Positions 19,678-30,129 of a stretch of DNA of 64,000 bases are shown in pieces; within the stretch, counting starts at the first letter, position 1; every line of letters begins with the position of its first letter. The translations under genes and the position numbers were made by a program. The notes under the pieces are model-generated. The model was not told where the DNA came from. It ran no database searches and saw nothing but the letters and a program-made list of their open reading frames with translations. The stretch covers positions 1 to 64,000 of the forward strand of contig PDSQ01000026.1 in assembly GCA_002747055.1 (NCBI GenBank). The letters are read 5' to 3'. The stretch is from Gammaproteobacteria bacterium (GTDB taxonomy: Bacteria > Pseudomonadota > Gammaproteobacteria > Pseudomonadales > Oleiphilaceae).

Positions 19678-21228
19678 TCAGTCTCGCGGTTTCATATGTG
19701 GAAAAAGAATCACATCTTTAATCGTGGGCGAGTCGGTAAACAACATAACCAGGCGATCTATCCCTATACCTTCTCCTGCTGTCGGCGGTAAACCATACTC
19801 CAGCGCGACGATATAATCTTCATCAAAGTGCATTGCCTCATCATCACCGGCATCTTTCTCGGCCACCTGTTTACGAAAGCGTTTTGCCTGATCTTCCGCA
19901 TCGTTTAACTCGGAAAAGCCATTCGCCAATTCTCGCCCACCAACAAAAAATTCAAACCTGTCAGTGATAAATGAGTTGTCGTCATTGCGACGGGCCAGTG
20001 GTGATACCTCCCAAGGATAAGCCGTGATAAAGGTAGGCTGTTGCAACTCATCCTCGACTGTTTGCTCGAATATTTCGCACAGATACTTACCCGCTCCCCA
20101 GACATTGGGATTCTCTGGCTCTTTTACACCAACCGTTTTGGCGTAGTCGCGTAATTGATCCAGATGATCTTGGGCATTGTTGATTACGTTGGCATCAAAC
20201 TGGGGATTATATTTCAATACAGCTTCAGTCATGGTAAGCCGCTGAAATGGTTGACTAAAATCATAGCTACCCTGTTCAACCACCTCTCCGTCAACATCTC
20301 GCCTGGTATACCGAATATCCGTCGTACCCATTACATCCTGAGCGACATTGCGCAGCATATCTTCAGTCAGATTCATTAAATCATGGTAGTCTGCATAGGC
20401 CTGATAAAACTCTATCATGGTAAATTCGGGATTGTGCCTGGTAGACAACCCTTCGTTACGGAAATTCCGGTTGATTTCAAACACCCGTTCAAAGCCGCCA
20501 ACAACCAGACGCTTGAGATACAATTCCGGCGCAATACGTAAAAACATTTCCATATCCATTGCGTTGTGTCTGGTAATAAAGGGTTTTGCGGTGGCACCAC
20601 CGGGAATAACTTGAAGCATCGGGGTCTCCACTTCTATAAAATCGCGATCACTCAGATACTTGCGAATCCCTTCTATGATTTTCGAGCGAGTGAGAAAAAG
20701 GTCTCGAGTGTTTTTGTTGATAATAAGATCTATATAACGCTGTCGATATTTGGTTTCCTGATCAGCCAGACCATGAAATTTTTCGGGCAGCGGACGCAGA
20801 GATTTGGTCAAAATCAGCAAATCATCGGCATTCTCCACATTGACATATAAATCACCCTTGCCTGACTTCTGGATACATCCTTTTACCCCCACAATGTCAC
20901 CCAGATCAAGCAAATGCCAGGCAGGGATTTCTTTTTGCAGTTTTTTTCCAACGTAAAACTGAATCGTACCGGATACATCCTGAATACCGACAAAGGGGCC
21001 ACCACGACGCATCACTCGCCCGGCAACAGTGACTACCTCATTCAGCCCGGCCAGTGCTTCTTTGTCTTTGTCGCCCAATCTGGATTGCAAATCACCGGCA
21101 AGGTGCTCTCGATGGAAGTGATTGGGATGACCATTCGCTTTGCAACCCTCGCGTAATTCATGCAACTTGGCGCGCCGCTCCGCAACCAACTTGTTTTCGT
21201 CTTGCTGAACCTGGTTTTGCTCACTCAT
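19678..21228 (-). CDS. lysS: Lysyl-tRNA synthetase, class II
   Basis: Charges tRNA-Lys in the cytosol. The 516-residue protein has an N-terminal OB-fold anticodon-binding domain (about 65-150) and a class II catalytic core. Motif 2 is visible as [15 protein letters not shown] and motif 3 as [12 protein letters not shown] near the C terminus. It follows prfB by 5 bp, the conserved prfB-lysS pair. Confidence 0.98.
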   Translation of the reverse strand: MSEQNQVQQDENKLVAERRAKLHELREGCKANGHPNHFHREHLAGDLQSRLGDKDKEALAGLNEVVTVAGRVMRRGGPFVGIQDVSGTIQFYVGKKLQKEIPAWHLLDLGDIVGVKGCIQKSGKGDLYVNVENADDLLILTKSLRPLPEKFHGLADQETKYRQRYIDLIINKNTRDLFLTRSKIIEGIRKYLSDRDFIEVETPMLQVIPGGATAKPFITRHNAMDMEMFLRIAPELYLKRLVVGGFERVFEINRNFRNEGLSTRHNPEFTMIEFYQAYADYHDLMNLTEDMLRNVAQDVMGTTDIRYTRRDVDGEVVEQGSYDFSQPFQRLTMTEAVLKYNPQFDANVINNAQDHLDQLRDYAKTVGVKEPENPNVWGAGKYLCEIFEQTVEDELQQPTFITAYPWEVSPLARRNDDNSFITDRFEFFVGGRELANGFSELNDAEDQAKRFRKQVAEKDAGDDEAMHFDEDYIVALEYGLPPTAGEGIGIDRLVMLFTDSPTIKDVILFPHMKPRD

Positions 21229-21233
21229 TCGGT

Positions 21234-22332
21234 TTATAACCCTTGCTTCAAACTGGCTTCAATAAATATATCCAAACCGCCATCGAGAACGGCGGTGGTA
21301 TTGCGTGTTTCAATATGGGTACGCAAATCTTTGATGCGCGAATCGTCCAGCACATAGGAACGGATCTGGCTGCCCCAACCAATATCTGACTTGTTGTCTT
21401 CGACAGCCTGGGCCGCCGTCCTGCGTTTAAGCATTTCCTGCTCGTACAGTCTGGCTCTCAATTGCTGCATTGCCTTGTCTTTGTTTTGATGCTGCGAGCG
21501 CTGATTTTGACATGACACGACAATACCGCTGGGCTCATGGGTAATACGGACTGCCGAATCTGTGGTATTGACGTGCTGCCCTCCGGCGCCACTGGATCGG
21601 TAAGTATCTATCCGCAGGTCGGCCGGATTGATCTCTATGTCGACGCTGTCATCGATTTCAGGAGAGACGAATACTGACGCAAACGAGGTATGTCGCCGAT
21701 TACCGGAATCAAACGGAGATTTCCTCACTAACCGATGTACGCCTGTCTCGGTTCTTAACCAGCCAAAGGCATAATCACCGGTAAATTGAATCGTCGCGCT
21801 TTTTATGCCGGCAACTTCACCTGCCGAAACCTCAATCAGCTCGGTTTTGAAGCCTTTGTTTTCGCCCCAGCGCAAGTACATTCTAAGCATCATATTTGCC
21901 CAGTCCTGGGCTTCTGTGCCACCGGAACCTGACTGGATATCCAGATACGCATTATTGGCGTCCATTTCACCCGAAAACATTCGTTTAAATTCGAGATCGG
22001 CCAGTTGCCTGGCCATGGTTTCCAGTTCCGACTCCACTTCCGCGACCATGCCGACATCCTGTTCTTCAACCGCCATGGCCAGCAACTCATCCGCATCAGC
22101 CAAGCCTGACAGCAAAGTTTCAATGGTCGTCACAACGGCTTCGAGTACAACACGTTCTTTACCTAAAGTCTGCGCTCTTTCTGGGGTATCCCATATTTTC
22201 GGGTCTTCCAGCTCCCGTTCAACTTCAACCAACCGCTCTTTTTTGGTATCGAAGTCAAAGATACCCCCTGAGGGTTTCGGTTCGAATACGAAAGTCTTTA
22301 ATAGTTTGTACAATCGGGCTGACTTCAAGCAT
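21234..22332 (-). CDS. prfB: Peptide chain release factor 2, made by programmed +1 frameshift
   Basis: RF2 recognises UGA and UAA stop codons and releases the peptide. Frame one starts at the ATG at 22332 and encodes 25 residues ending in LRGYL before an in-frame TGA. A +1 shift then continues as DFDTKKERL to the end, giving about 365 residues, the size of E. coli RF2. The stop-recognition tripeptide SPF and the catalytic GGQ ([10 protein letters not shown]) are present. Annotating only the downstream frame, from 22328, gives a wrong N terminus. It is the first gene of prfB-lysS-ung. Confidence 0.97.
22255..22269 (-). promoter_or_regulatory. prfB programmed +1 frameshift site
   Basis: On the minus strand AGGGGG (22264-22269), TAT, then CTT TGA followed by C. 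The AGGGGG acts as an internal Shine-Dalgarno element next to the slippery CTT and the weak UGAC stop. This is the classic RF2 autoregulatory site: low RF2 slows termination at the TGA and raises frameshifting, which restores RF2. Confidence 0.96.
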
Positions 22333-22377
22333 GTCGGTGTCTCGCACTGTTTTCAAAGGAATAAAAGGGTGGCTATT

Positions 22378-24165
22378 CTATAGTAATTTTTGGCAAGGCT
22401 CCAGATAGTCGATCAGCAACTGGAGCGAAGATTTTCCGCGAAAATAATTCGCATCCAGTTTGAAAGCAGCGCGCACTGTTCGCGGTATATCCTGGCTCAC
22501 CCAGGGACTACCGAATTGAATCGCATCAACCAGGGGTAAAACCGAGTTTTCTTGAACCTGTGTAGTTGAACCAAGCACAGGTCGCAAAGTCAGTTTGAGA
22601 TGACGAAAACCGACGACTCGATGACTCTCGACCAAAAACACTCCATCAAAAAGCGGCTCCGGAAAACCTTGCCCCCAAGGGGCGGCATTTCTTATTTGCT
22701 CAGCAAGTTGCAGTGAGAACTGATCCGCGGTCAACTCGCCATCTGTCAGGATAATCGGTTGTAAATCAACCTCTTGAATCATGGTTCTGACCACTTGATC
22801 GAAACAACGGGAAAAGTCCGACAAAGACGAATACTGGATCGTCAAACCAGCAGCCATCGCATGACCGCCAAACTTGATAATCACTCCGGGCCTGGATGTT
22901 GCGACCCTGTCCAAAACATCACGAATATGCAAGCCGGGAATCGACCGGCATGAACCCTTTAGCTGCCCTCGCTCTTCCGCCTCTGCGAATACGACTACCG
23001 GATGATTCAGCCTGTCTTTTACCCGGGATGCGACTAACCCGGTAACACCCTGATGAAACTCAGCGTTAAACAAAGTGATGCCCCAGGGCACCGAGTTTGA
23101 ATCCTGCAAATTCTCTATCGCTGTATTGGCCAACGCTAACATATCTTGTTCGAGTTGCTTGCGATCCTCATTGAAGCTGTTCAAAACATTGGCATAGGTT
23201 TCCGCCTGGCTCCAGTCATCGGCAAGCAGACACTCTACGCCAACGGCAATATCATCAAGTCGGCCTGCCGCATTCAGCCTCGGCCCGACCGAAAAGCCCA
23301 GATCACTGGCAACCACTCGGCGATAGTCTTTGCCCGCCAATTTCAACAACACCATAATACCAGGCCGAGCCTTACCGGCTCGTATACGCTCGATTCCACG
23401 AGTCACCAAAACACGATTGTTATAGTCGAGTTTGACCACATCGGCGACCGTACCCAGGGCTACCAAATCAAGCAAGTTTGCCATATTCGGAGTCGCAATA
23501 TGCCGGGCGGCGAACCAACCTCTATTTCGGAGTTCACTTCTTAGCGCGCACATTACATAAAAAATAACGGCTACACCGGCCGCATTCTTACTGACAAAAC
23601 CACACCCCTGTTGATTGGGATTGACGATCGCATCCGCCTCTGGCAGAACGTCTCCGGGCAAGTGATGATCAGTCACCAATACCCGAATACCTAATTGTTT
23701 TGCCCTGTAGACACCGGATACGCTGGCTATACCGTTATCCACGGTCACAATTAAATCGGGGCTGGATTGCGCGGCAAGTTCAACCAGTTTTGGCGATAAC
23801 CCGTAACCAAACTCAAAACGATTGGGCACAAGATAGGCCACATCATTCAGCCCCATGGAGCGAAGCGCACATACGGCAAGTGCGGTACTGGTCGCCCCAT
23901 CAGTATCATAGTCGCCGACAATCAGCACCTTGCCACTGGTTTCCACCATTTCAACCAGCAGGGCTGTGGCTTTCGCCACACCCAAAAGGTCAACCGGTGG
24001 AGCCAGATTATTCAGCGATAGATCCAGCTCTTGACTGTCATACACCCCTCTTTGCATAAATAACCGTTGAATCAATGATGGTATGTGATCAGGAAAACCA
24101 CGACTGATTCTTGCCGCATCTTCAGGCAAATCTCTTCGAATAATTTTTTTTGTTCGGTAATTCAT
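22378..24165 (-). CDS. recJ: Single-strand-specific 5'-3' exonuclease RecJ
   Basis: A DHH-family nuclease of 595 residues that resects 5' ends in recombination and mismatch repair. Motif I DYDTDGATST (85-94), the VTVDNG motif and the DHH motif (166-168, TDHHLPG) coordinate the two metal ions. The DHHA1 domain follows with KFGGHAMAAGL, and an OB-like domain closes the protein. It lies 45 bp upstream of prfB on the same strand, an arrangement known from other gammaproteobacteria. Confidence 0.97.
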   Translation of the reverse strand: MNYRTKKIIRRDLPEDAARISRGFPDHIPSLIQRLFMQRGVYDSQELDLSLNNLAPPVDLLGVAKATALLVEMVETSGKVLIVGDYDTDGATSTALAVCALRSMGLNDVAYLVPNRFEFGYGLSPKLVELAAQSSPDLIVTVDNGIASVSGVYRAKQLGIRVLVTDHHLPGDVLPEADAIVNPNQQGCGFVSKNAAGVAVIFYVMCALRSELRNRGWFAARHIATPNMANLLDLVALGTVADVVKLDYNNRVLVTRGIERIRAGKARPGIMVLLKLAGKDYRRVVASDLGFSVGPRLNAAGRLDDIAVGVECLLADDWSQAETYANVLNSFNEDRKQLEQDMLALANTAIENLQDSNSVPWGITLFNAEFHQGVTGLVASRVKDRLNHPVVVFAEAEERGQLKGSCRSIPGLHIRDVLDRVATSRPGVIIKFGGHAMAAGLTIQYSSLSDFSRCFDQVVRTMIQEVDLQPIILTDGELTADQFSLQLAEQIRNAAPWGQGFPEPLFDGVFLVESHRVVGFRHLKLTLRPVLGSTTQVQENSVLPLVDAIQFGSPWVSQDIPRTVRAAFKLDANYFRGKSSLQLLIDYLEPCQKLL

Positions 24166-24180
24166 AAATTGGAGAACCGG

Positions 24181-24474
24181 CTAATTCGCTGTTTTTTTAA
24201 ATCCGAGTATGGGAAGAAGCCATATAATGAATAAAAAAGATAAGAAAGACAAAAAAGACTTTAAAACCTTTTTTAGAAATGAAACACGGCCAAAACCAAG
24301 CGCCAATAACAATAATCCTAAAATCCGCAGTAAGATTTGTTCCAGAGTGCGTCCCATAGGTTGTATAAGAAAGCTAAAAACCACCGCCATAGCAGGGTCT
24401 AAGGCGGCGTTTTTTAGTTTTTTGTAGGCGTGTTCTGGGGTAAATAGCCAGGAGAGCACTGGCGACTCAAGCAC
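24181..24474 (-). CDS. Possible small membrane protein (doubtful)
   Basis: A 97-codon frame that begins at a GTG 9 bp after the chemoreceptor stop and ends 15 bp before recJ. Its C-terminal half is strongly hydrophobic (about residues 42-92) and could span the membrane twice. Against it: no clear ribosome-binding site, a bidirectional terminator-like hairpin inside the frame, and a competing Lys-rich 72-codon frame on the plus strand. I do not recognise the sequence. It may be an intergenic repeat rather than a gene. Confidence 0.25.
   Translation of the reverse strand: MLESPVLSWLFTPEHAYKKLKNAALDPAMAVVFSFLIQPMGRTLEQILLRILGLLLLALGFGRVSFLKKVLKSFLSFLSFLFIIWLLPILGFKKTAN
24375..24415. terminator. 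Bidirectional terminator-like hairpin after the chemoreceptor gene
   Basis: CCGCC (24384-24388) pairs with GGCGG (24403-24407). On the plus strand this is followed by CGTTTTTT. On the minus strand it is followed by TGGTTTTTAG. It lies about 75-100 bp beyond the chemoreceptor stop and is a likely end point for that transcript. Confidence 0.55.
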
Positions 24475-24482
24475 CGGACTCT

Positions 24483-26609
24483 CTAGGTTTTTAATTGACG
24501 CAATTCTTTATCCAAAATATTCACTTCATCGCCTAAGGCCTCGCCACTGGCGCGAACTTTATTAGCCAATTCTTGCAAGCCGTATGCGGCATCACCAATT
24601 TCTGTCAGGTTACCATTGATTTCTTTACTGACGGAACTTTGTTCGTTGACAGCGGTTGCGACCTGATCAATACCAGCAACGATCTTTGCTATATGTTCGA
24701 CCACTGCGGATAACGACTGGTTAGCTTGCGTGGTGCCGCCAACAGCCAAAGTGGCACGATCAGCACCACTTTGGATAATATCGACTGCATTATCAACCCC
24801 CGTTTTCAGGGTATCAATCATATTGGTGATCTCATCGGCAGATTCCCTGGTTTTTGAAGCGAGTGTGCGCACCTCGTCCGCAACCACAGCAAAACCTCTG
24901 CCTTGCTCACCTGCTCGCGCTGCTTCAATCGCTGCATTCAAGGCCAGCAAGTTGGTTTGTTCAGCAACGCCTCTTATGACTTCCAGGATGCTATTGATCT
25001 CTTCACTGTGTTGAGCGACCTGGGCAATCGCATCGCTGGCCTTGCCCATATCGTTAGCTAAGGCACCAACACCTTCGACAGCACTTGTCAGCACGACTTG
25101 CGTATCACTGACGTTTTTATTGGCTCTGGATGCTTTATCAGAGGTCTCATTCGCAACACGGGCAACCTCGGAAACCGATGCTGACATTTCGTTCATGGCC
25201 ACCACCACTGTTTCGATTTTTTTGTGCTGGTGTAACGTTTGTTCTTCGGTTTCTTTTGATATTTGAGTCACGCCGCTGGATTCGGTACTCACCCTGTCAT
25301 TGACCTCTTTCAAACCTTGAATCATTTTACGCAAACGCTTCAAGAAGGCATTGAAGCCATTGGAAAGCTCAATTAATTCCGCATGAGAGTCAATATAAAG
25401 TTCTTGTGTCAAATCACCATTGGCACTGGATAAGTTCCGTACACGGCGATTAATCTCATCAATGGGTCTAATCACGGAGCGAACCAGCATTGTAATGATA
25501 CCAACGGCAATCAATAGAATCAGCGCGCCCACCAGAAACTGGTTGTAGGCTGATTTGGCAATATTTTCATTAATGGTTTTTGATATGGCCTCGGCCCTGG
25601 CCATCGCTACTTCTGATGGAAGTTCAATCAATAGTGACCAGGAGGTGTTAGATGCCGCAACATCAATCCGGTACGAAACATAGAGTGTATCGCCATCATC
25701 CAGATGACTTCCGGTTTCATGTAAACGGATGAGCTTTTCCGCTTTTTGGGGCAATACCTCCTTCAAGGCTTGTCTGGGTTTATCATTGTAGTGACTCGAC
25801 GCAACGATCAAGCCTTTACTACTTAGCAGAGAGACACGGGAGTTCCCATCAAATAATGACTGGCTCATTTCTTTCATCCACTCTTTCAAAATGGCCAGGT
25901 TAATATCTACAGCGGAGATACCAACAAATTCCCCTTTTTTAAACAGGGGGACAACCAAACTGGATATCAACTCATAATACCCGTCATCTATTCTGTATAG
26001 ATAGGGTTCTACCAGACAGGGAGCTTTTGTATCTCTCGAACACAGATACCATTCCGCTGTGCGGTTGCCGAATTCATCCAGGGTATCGTCGTACTTGAAT
26101 GACGAATCAGCAGCACGAGTAAATTTCACCTCCCCTTTTGAATCCCGGTAATACCATAACCCCAAAACACCGGTATCGCTTGAGTGCTCAAACTGACCCC
26201 CGATGAAATATTCGTCATTGTTGTCGTAACTGTTCGGCTCAAAAAAAGCGTAAACCGAGCTGACAGAATCGTTTCCTTCCAGCACTTCCCTTAACGTATA
26301 TTGCAGATTTCGCCGGCTAAGGCGTGAGCTCGCATCCTGGGACAGATTGTACTCAATAACGCTTTTAACAACTTGTGGTATTTGAAAAGCTGATTTCAAT
26401 CTGCCGGCTACTTTTTCGCCATACTGACCAGACATTGATTCGAGTTGATCAAAGACAATCTCTTTGAGATTTTTTTGTGTCTGCTGATCAATCGTTCGGC
26501 CAAGTTCTCGTATAGATAGCTGAGATGTCACAATCAAACCGACACCCAGCGTAAGCAATAAAAGTATGACAGACACATATAACTTAATCTTTAAAGAGAG
26601 TTTTTTCAT
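24483..26609 (-). CDS. Methyl-accepting chemotaxis protein with a dCache-type sensor
   Basis: A transmembrane chemoreceptor of about 708 residues. A first helix (about residues 8-30) leads to a large periplasmic domain (about 35-350) with the GLWYYRD and SAVDINLA features of double-Cache sensors. A second helix near 360-380, a HAMP domain and the cytoplasmic signalling domain follow, with the conserved hairpin tip containing [16 protein letters not shown]. It would signal to CheA/CheW; the ligand is unknown. The ATG at 26609 (MKKLSLK) is preferred over one five codons upstream. It stands alone in an accessory gap between thrC and recJ. Confidence 0.93.
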   Translation of the reverse strand: MKKLSLKIKLYVSVILLLLTLGVGLIVTSQLSIRELGRTIDQQTQKNLKEIVFDQLESMSGQYGEKVAGRLKSAFQIPQVVKSVIEYNLSQDASSRLSRRNLQYTLREVLEGNDSVSSVYAFFEPNSYDNNDEYFIGGQFEHSSDTGVLGLWYYRDSKGEVKFTRAADSSFKYDDTLDEFGNRTAEWYLCSRDTKAPCLVEPYLYRIDDGYYELISSLVVPLFKKGEFVGISAVDINLAILKEWMKEMSQSLFDGNSRVSLLSSKGLIVASSHYNDKPRQALKEVLPQKAEKLIRLHETGSHLDDGDTLYVSYRIDVAASNTSWSLLIELPSEVAMARAEAISKTINENIAKSAYNQFLVGALILLIAVGIITMLVRSVIRPIDEINRRVRNLSSANGDLTQELYIDSHAELIELSNGFNAFLKRLRKMIQGLKEVNDRVSTESSGVTQISKETEEQTLHQHKKIETVVVAMNEMSASVSEVARVANETSDKASRANKNVSDTQVVLTSAVEGVGALANDMGKASDAIAQVAQHSEEINSILEVIRGVAEQTNLLALNAAIEAARAGEQGRGFAVVADEVRTLASKTRESADEITNMIDTLKTGVDNAVDIIQSGADRATLAVGGTTQANQSLSAVVEHIAKIVAGIDQVATAVNEQSSVSKEINGNLTEIGDAAYGLQELANKVRASGEALGDEVNILDKELRQLKT

Positions 26610-26682
26610 GTAGCCAGACCCCATTTCAATGAGATTTGTTAGCGTTCCATTAGACGATTTATCATTTGCTCATCACACTCTA

Positions 26683-26704
26683 TAAACCTTGAAAACAAGG
26701 TTTA
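26683..26704. repeat. Perfect inverted repeat upstream of the chemoreceptor gene
   Basis: TAAACCTTG (26683-26691) and CAAGGTTTA (26696-26704) form a perfect 9-bp palindrome arm pair with an AAAA centre, about 75 bp upstream of the chemoreceptor start. No T tract follows on either strand, so it may be a protein-binding site rather than a terminator. Confidence 0.5.
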
Positions 26705-26890
26705 GAATAAAGACCTACTTTTAGTGTAGCTTACCGATAATAAAATGCCTCCTATCTAACTATTCAGCTTCAAAATGCATCTGATCCAATTCCTGCTGAA
26801 TAAAGTCAGGCGATTTGCCTGTAAATAAACACTCAAGCGCTTCCACGGCGCCAACATGATATTACGTACAAAGTATGCAGCATGGAGCTG

Positions 26891-27210
26891 TATATCCCCG
26901 TCACACTCCGGCTGCCGAGTGTTTATTGAGCTGGCTCCAGCTTTGTACCAATAAATCAGCATCCAACAATCCATAAAGATTCTGAAGTTGATGATGGTCT
27001 GACCGCAAATGGGCCGCACATCAAGCGACTGAAATCATTGGGTGTGCGCCTTATTTTGGGAGCTAAGCCCAAAGACCACACTTTTTTGTTTGACTGGGGC
27101 GAACAGGCTGGCCCTATTGAATATACCTTTACTGATGGGCAGGGGAATCATCATTGCGGATTTGTTATTTTAAATCAAATTCTTATAACGAAAAGTCAAC
27201 AGCCTCTAGA
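26891..27210 (+). pseudogene. Decayed transposase fragment
   Basis: On the plus strand, in the frame through 26942-27210, a conserved-looking stretch reads VDDGLTANGPHIKRLK and then LILGAKPKDHTFLFDW. This resembles the catalytic-core region of a DDE transposase type that has EDGL..N.PHI and GAKPGDH motifs. Upstream, a different frame reads IELAPALYQ and ends in a stop, which suggests deletions or frameshifts. No start codon or terminal inverted repeats were found. The fragment runs up to the thrC stop. It has no intact coding capacity. Confidence 0.6.
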
Positions 27211-27220
27211 GCGGCAAAAA

Positions 27221-28624
27221 TTAAAGTCCGATAGCGTTTTTGATATATCGATGCACTTCGGCCATATCATTGGCTATAACGCTAAACTGCTCTTTCCTGT
27301 CAAAGAGATCGGACAAATGATGGGGCAGCTCAGCCGCCACACCAACACCGGCTTTCTCGATAGCTTCAGGGAACTTGGCAGGATGCGCCGTGCCCAGAGT
27401 CACCATCGGCACCTGATTGTCTCGACGACATTCCCGACCAGCTTTTACGCCGATTGCAGTATGAGGATCAAGCAAGGCTTCGGTTTGATCAAAAACTTCC
27501 TTGATGGTCTGACAGGTCATTTCATCATCAACCGAATAGCTGTCAAACAATGTGCGTGCCAGATTCCAGCGATGTGGCTCGATCGACCCGCCGTCAGCTT
27601 TGTGTAACTGTTCCATACGGTCACTCAATAGCTGACCATCCCGACCAAACAAATCAAATAACAACCGTTCGAAATTACTGGATACCGTAATATCCATACT
27701 GGGCGACAAGGTATGAAAGATACCTTCAACACGATATTGATTGTGACTGATAAACCGGTGAAGTATATCGTTTCGATTGGTCGCGATAACCAGTTGATTA
27801 ATCGGCAAACCCATATTCCTGGCCAGATAGCCGGCGAAAATATCACCAAAATTACCGGTAGGCACAGAAAAGGACAGGCTGCGTGCCGGCCCGCCCAAGG
27901 CCAATGACGCATGGAAGTAGTAGACAATCTGCGCCATGATTCTGGCCCAGTTAATCGAATTGACCGCAACCAGGGCACTTTTGCCATCCAGGAAGGACTG
28001 ATCGTTAAAACTGGCTTTGACAATACGTTGGCAGTCGTCAAAATTGCCTTCGACCGCGAGATTGTGGATGTTATCACCCATCACCGTGGTCATCTGCTTG
28101 CGCTGAACGTCAGACACTCGCATGTGGGGATGAAGAATAAAAATGTCGACATTTTTACAATGCTTGCAGCCTTCTATCGCCGCAGACCCGGTATCGCCCG
28201 AGGTCGCACCGAGAATCACGACATGCTGGTTTCGCTTTTCCAGTACATAGTCAAGCAGTCGTCCCAGCAACTGTAACGCAAAGTCCTTGAACGCCAGCGT
28301 TGGCCCCCGGAACAACTCCATTACCCACTCATTACTGTCTATTTGAGTCAACGGTGCCACTGCTGTATGCGAAAATTCACCCGCATAGGTCTCTTCCAGC
28401 ATCGCTTTAAATACCTCCCCGGGAATCGAATCTTCAACGAAGGGATACATAACTTCAAAAGCAAGTTGCGCATAGGAGAGGCCACGAAAGGATTCAATTT
28501 GTTCCAAAGTGAGCCGTGGCAATGATTCTGGCACATACAAGCCACCATCAGACGCTAGACCGGTTAACAATACATCTTCAAACTTCAACGCTTGCGCTTT
28601 GCCACGCGTGCTTATATATCTCAC
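27221..28624 (-). CDS. thrC: Threonine synthase
   Basis: A PLP enzyme that converts O-phosphohomoserine to threonine. It has 467 residues, the longer proteobacterial type. It starts MRYISTRG, carries the PLP Lys in LAFKDFALQ, and has the phosphate-binding GATSGDTGSAA loop and the FGDIFAGYLA segment. It follows hom by 62 bp, forming the last step of the threonine branch. Its stop borders a transposase remnant, which may have replaced downstream sequence. Confidence 0.97.
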   Translation of the reverse strand: MRYISTRGKAQALKFEDVLLTGLASDGGLYVPESLPRLTLEQIESFRGLSYAQLAFEVMYPFVEDSIPGEVFKAMLEETYAGEFSHTAVAPLTQIDSNEWVMELFRGPTLAFKDFALQLLGRLLDYVLEKRNQHVVILGATSGDTGSAAIEGCKHCKNVDIFILHPHMRVSDVQRKQMTTVMGDNIHNLAVEGNFDDCQRIVKASFNDQSFLDGKSALVAVNSINWARIMAQIVYYFHASLALGGPARSLSFSVPTGNFGDIFAGYLARNMGLPINQLVIATNRNDILHRFISHNQYRVEGIFHTLSPSMDITVSSNFERLLFDLFGRDGQLLSDRMEQLHKADGGSIEPHRWNLARTLFDSYSVDDEMTCQTIKEVFDQTEALLDPHTAIGVKAGRECRRDNQVPMVTLGTAHPAKFPEAIEKAGVGVAAELPHHLSDLFDRKEQFSVIANDMAEVHRYIKNAIGL

Positions 28625-28686
28625 TTTTTTACCCTGAATATCATTTACTTACAATTACGTTAGCGCCTTATATCAACAAATTCGAA

Positions 28687-29994
28687 TCAGCCCGGAAAAT
28701 GCTCGACTCTAATCATTACCACTTTGCCATCGATATCATCCAGCGCTTCGATCGCCGCTATCGCCGCTTTTATCTGCTTTTCCTCAACCTCGTGCGTCAG
28801 CATCATCATCGGAATTCTGCCATCGTTAAGCTCTGACTCTCGCTGCATAACGGATTCGATATTGATACCTCTTTCACTTAATATTGATGCAACCTTGGCC
28901 AACACGCCCGGACTGTCTTTGGCCAGAATACGCAAGTAGTAAGCTGAGACAACATCGTCCATTGGCAAGACCTTGCAGGATTTGATGTCATCCGGGTCAA
29001 AGCCCAACGGGGAAATAGCGTTACTGACTCCGCTACCGAAGCCTTTGGCCACATCGACAATATCCGCGATGACTGCCGAGGCGGTCGCTTCCGACCCGGC
29101 ACCGGCACCGTAATAGAGCGTTTGACCCACTGCGTCGCCATCAACCAAAACCGCATTCATTACACCATCCACTTTAGCGATCATGGTTTGCTCTTTTACC
29201 AATGTCGGGTGCACGCGCAATTCAATACCGTCGAAGCGTTTCCTCGCAATACCCAGGTGTTTAATTCGATAACCCAATTCTTCAGCATGCTCGACATCGA
29301 TAGTGGAAATGTCACTGATTCCCTGGGTAAAAGCAGAATCGAACTGAAGCGGTACACCAAAGGCAACCGACGCCAGAATAGTCAGCTTGTGCGCGGCATC
29401 GATACCTTCGACATCGAAGGTGGGATCAGCTTCAGCGTAACCCAGTCCTTGTGCTTCTCGCAAAACATCGGCGAAATCACGCCCTTTATCCCGCATTTCG
29501 GTCAGAATAAAGTTGCCCGTGCCGTTGATAATGCCGACCAGCCAATTGATCTGATTGGCCGCCAAACCTTCTTTCAGCGCTTTTAAGACCGGTATTCCAC
29601 CGGCCACACCGGCCTCAAAGGAAATAGTCACGTTATGCTCGCGAGCAATCTCAAACAACTTGGTGCCATGAACTGCAATCAATGCCTTATTGGCAGTGAC
29701 AACATGCTTGCCGTTCTCCAGAGCCTTGGTTACGAGTTGTTCTGCCACATCGTAACCACCAATCAATTCAACAAGAACATCCACTTCCGGGTTGCTTGCC
29801 ACCGCAAAAATGTCAGTGGTGAAACTGATACCTGTTAAATCACAGTTGTCTCGTTTGCGACGAGAGGCAACTTGAACGATCTCTATCTCCCGGCCAGCTC
29901 GGCTGTTAATACGCGCTGAATTTCTTTTCAAGACATTGATAGTGCCACTCGCGACTGTTCCCAACCCACAAATTCCAACTCTTACAGGTTTCAA
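28687..29994 (-). CDS. hom: Homoserine dehydrogenase with ACT domain
   Basis: Reduces aspartate semialdehyde to homoserine with NAD(P)H. The 435-residue protein has an N-terminal nucleotide-binding GICGLGTVASG motif, the catalytic core with GLGYAEADPTFDVEG, and a C-terminal ACT domain (about 355-430; SPGVLAKVASIL) that mediates threonine feedback inhibition. It is monofunctional, not fused to aspartokinase. The dsbC-hom-thrC order is as in Pseudomonas. Confidence 0.97.
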   Translation of the reverse strand: MKPVRVGICGLGTVASGTINVLKRNSARINSRAGREIEIVQVASRRKRDNCDLTGISFTTDIFAVASNPEVDVLVELIGGYDVAEQLVTKALENGKHVVTANKALIAVHGTKLFEIAREHNVTISFEAGVAGGIPVLKALKEGLAANQINWLVGIINGTGNFILTEMRDKGRDFADVLREAQGLGYAEADPTFDVEGIDAAHKLTILASVAFGVPLQFDSAFTQGISDISTIDVEHAEELGYRIKHLGIARKRFDGIELRVHPTLVKEQTMIAKVDGVMNAVLVDGDAVGQTLYYGAGAGSEATASAVIADIVDVAKGFGSGVSNAISPLGFDPDDIKSCKVLPMDDVVSAYYLRILAKDSPGVLAKVASILSERGINIESVMQRESELNDGRIPMMMLTHEVEEKQIKAAIAAIEALDDIDGKVVMIRVEHFPG

Positions 29995-30129
29995 CTTTTA
30001 CCTCACTATTTGAATGCTGTTGATCTCGGATAACCTAAACCAAGCATGCCGCTACATTTGGACACTATCATCGTTAAACGCTGTCGTGATTTCGCGATCC
30101 GCATGCCGGATACAGTATCTTTTTTTGGC

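Noticed and set aside
26756..27019. Minus-strand 87-codon frame upstream of the chemoreceptor
   Set aside because: The plus strand of part of this stretch carries the transposase-like motifs; the minus frame has no recognisable features.
27038..27607. Plus-strand frame of 189 codons reaching into thrC
   Set aside because: Its first 60 codons belong to the transposase relic; the rest is the antisense of thrC, so it is not one gene.
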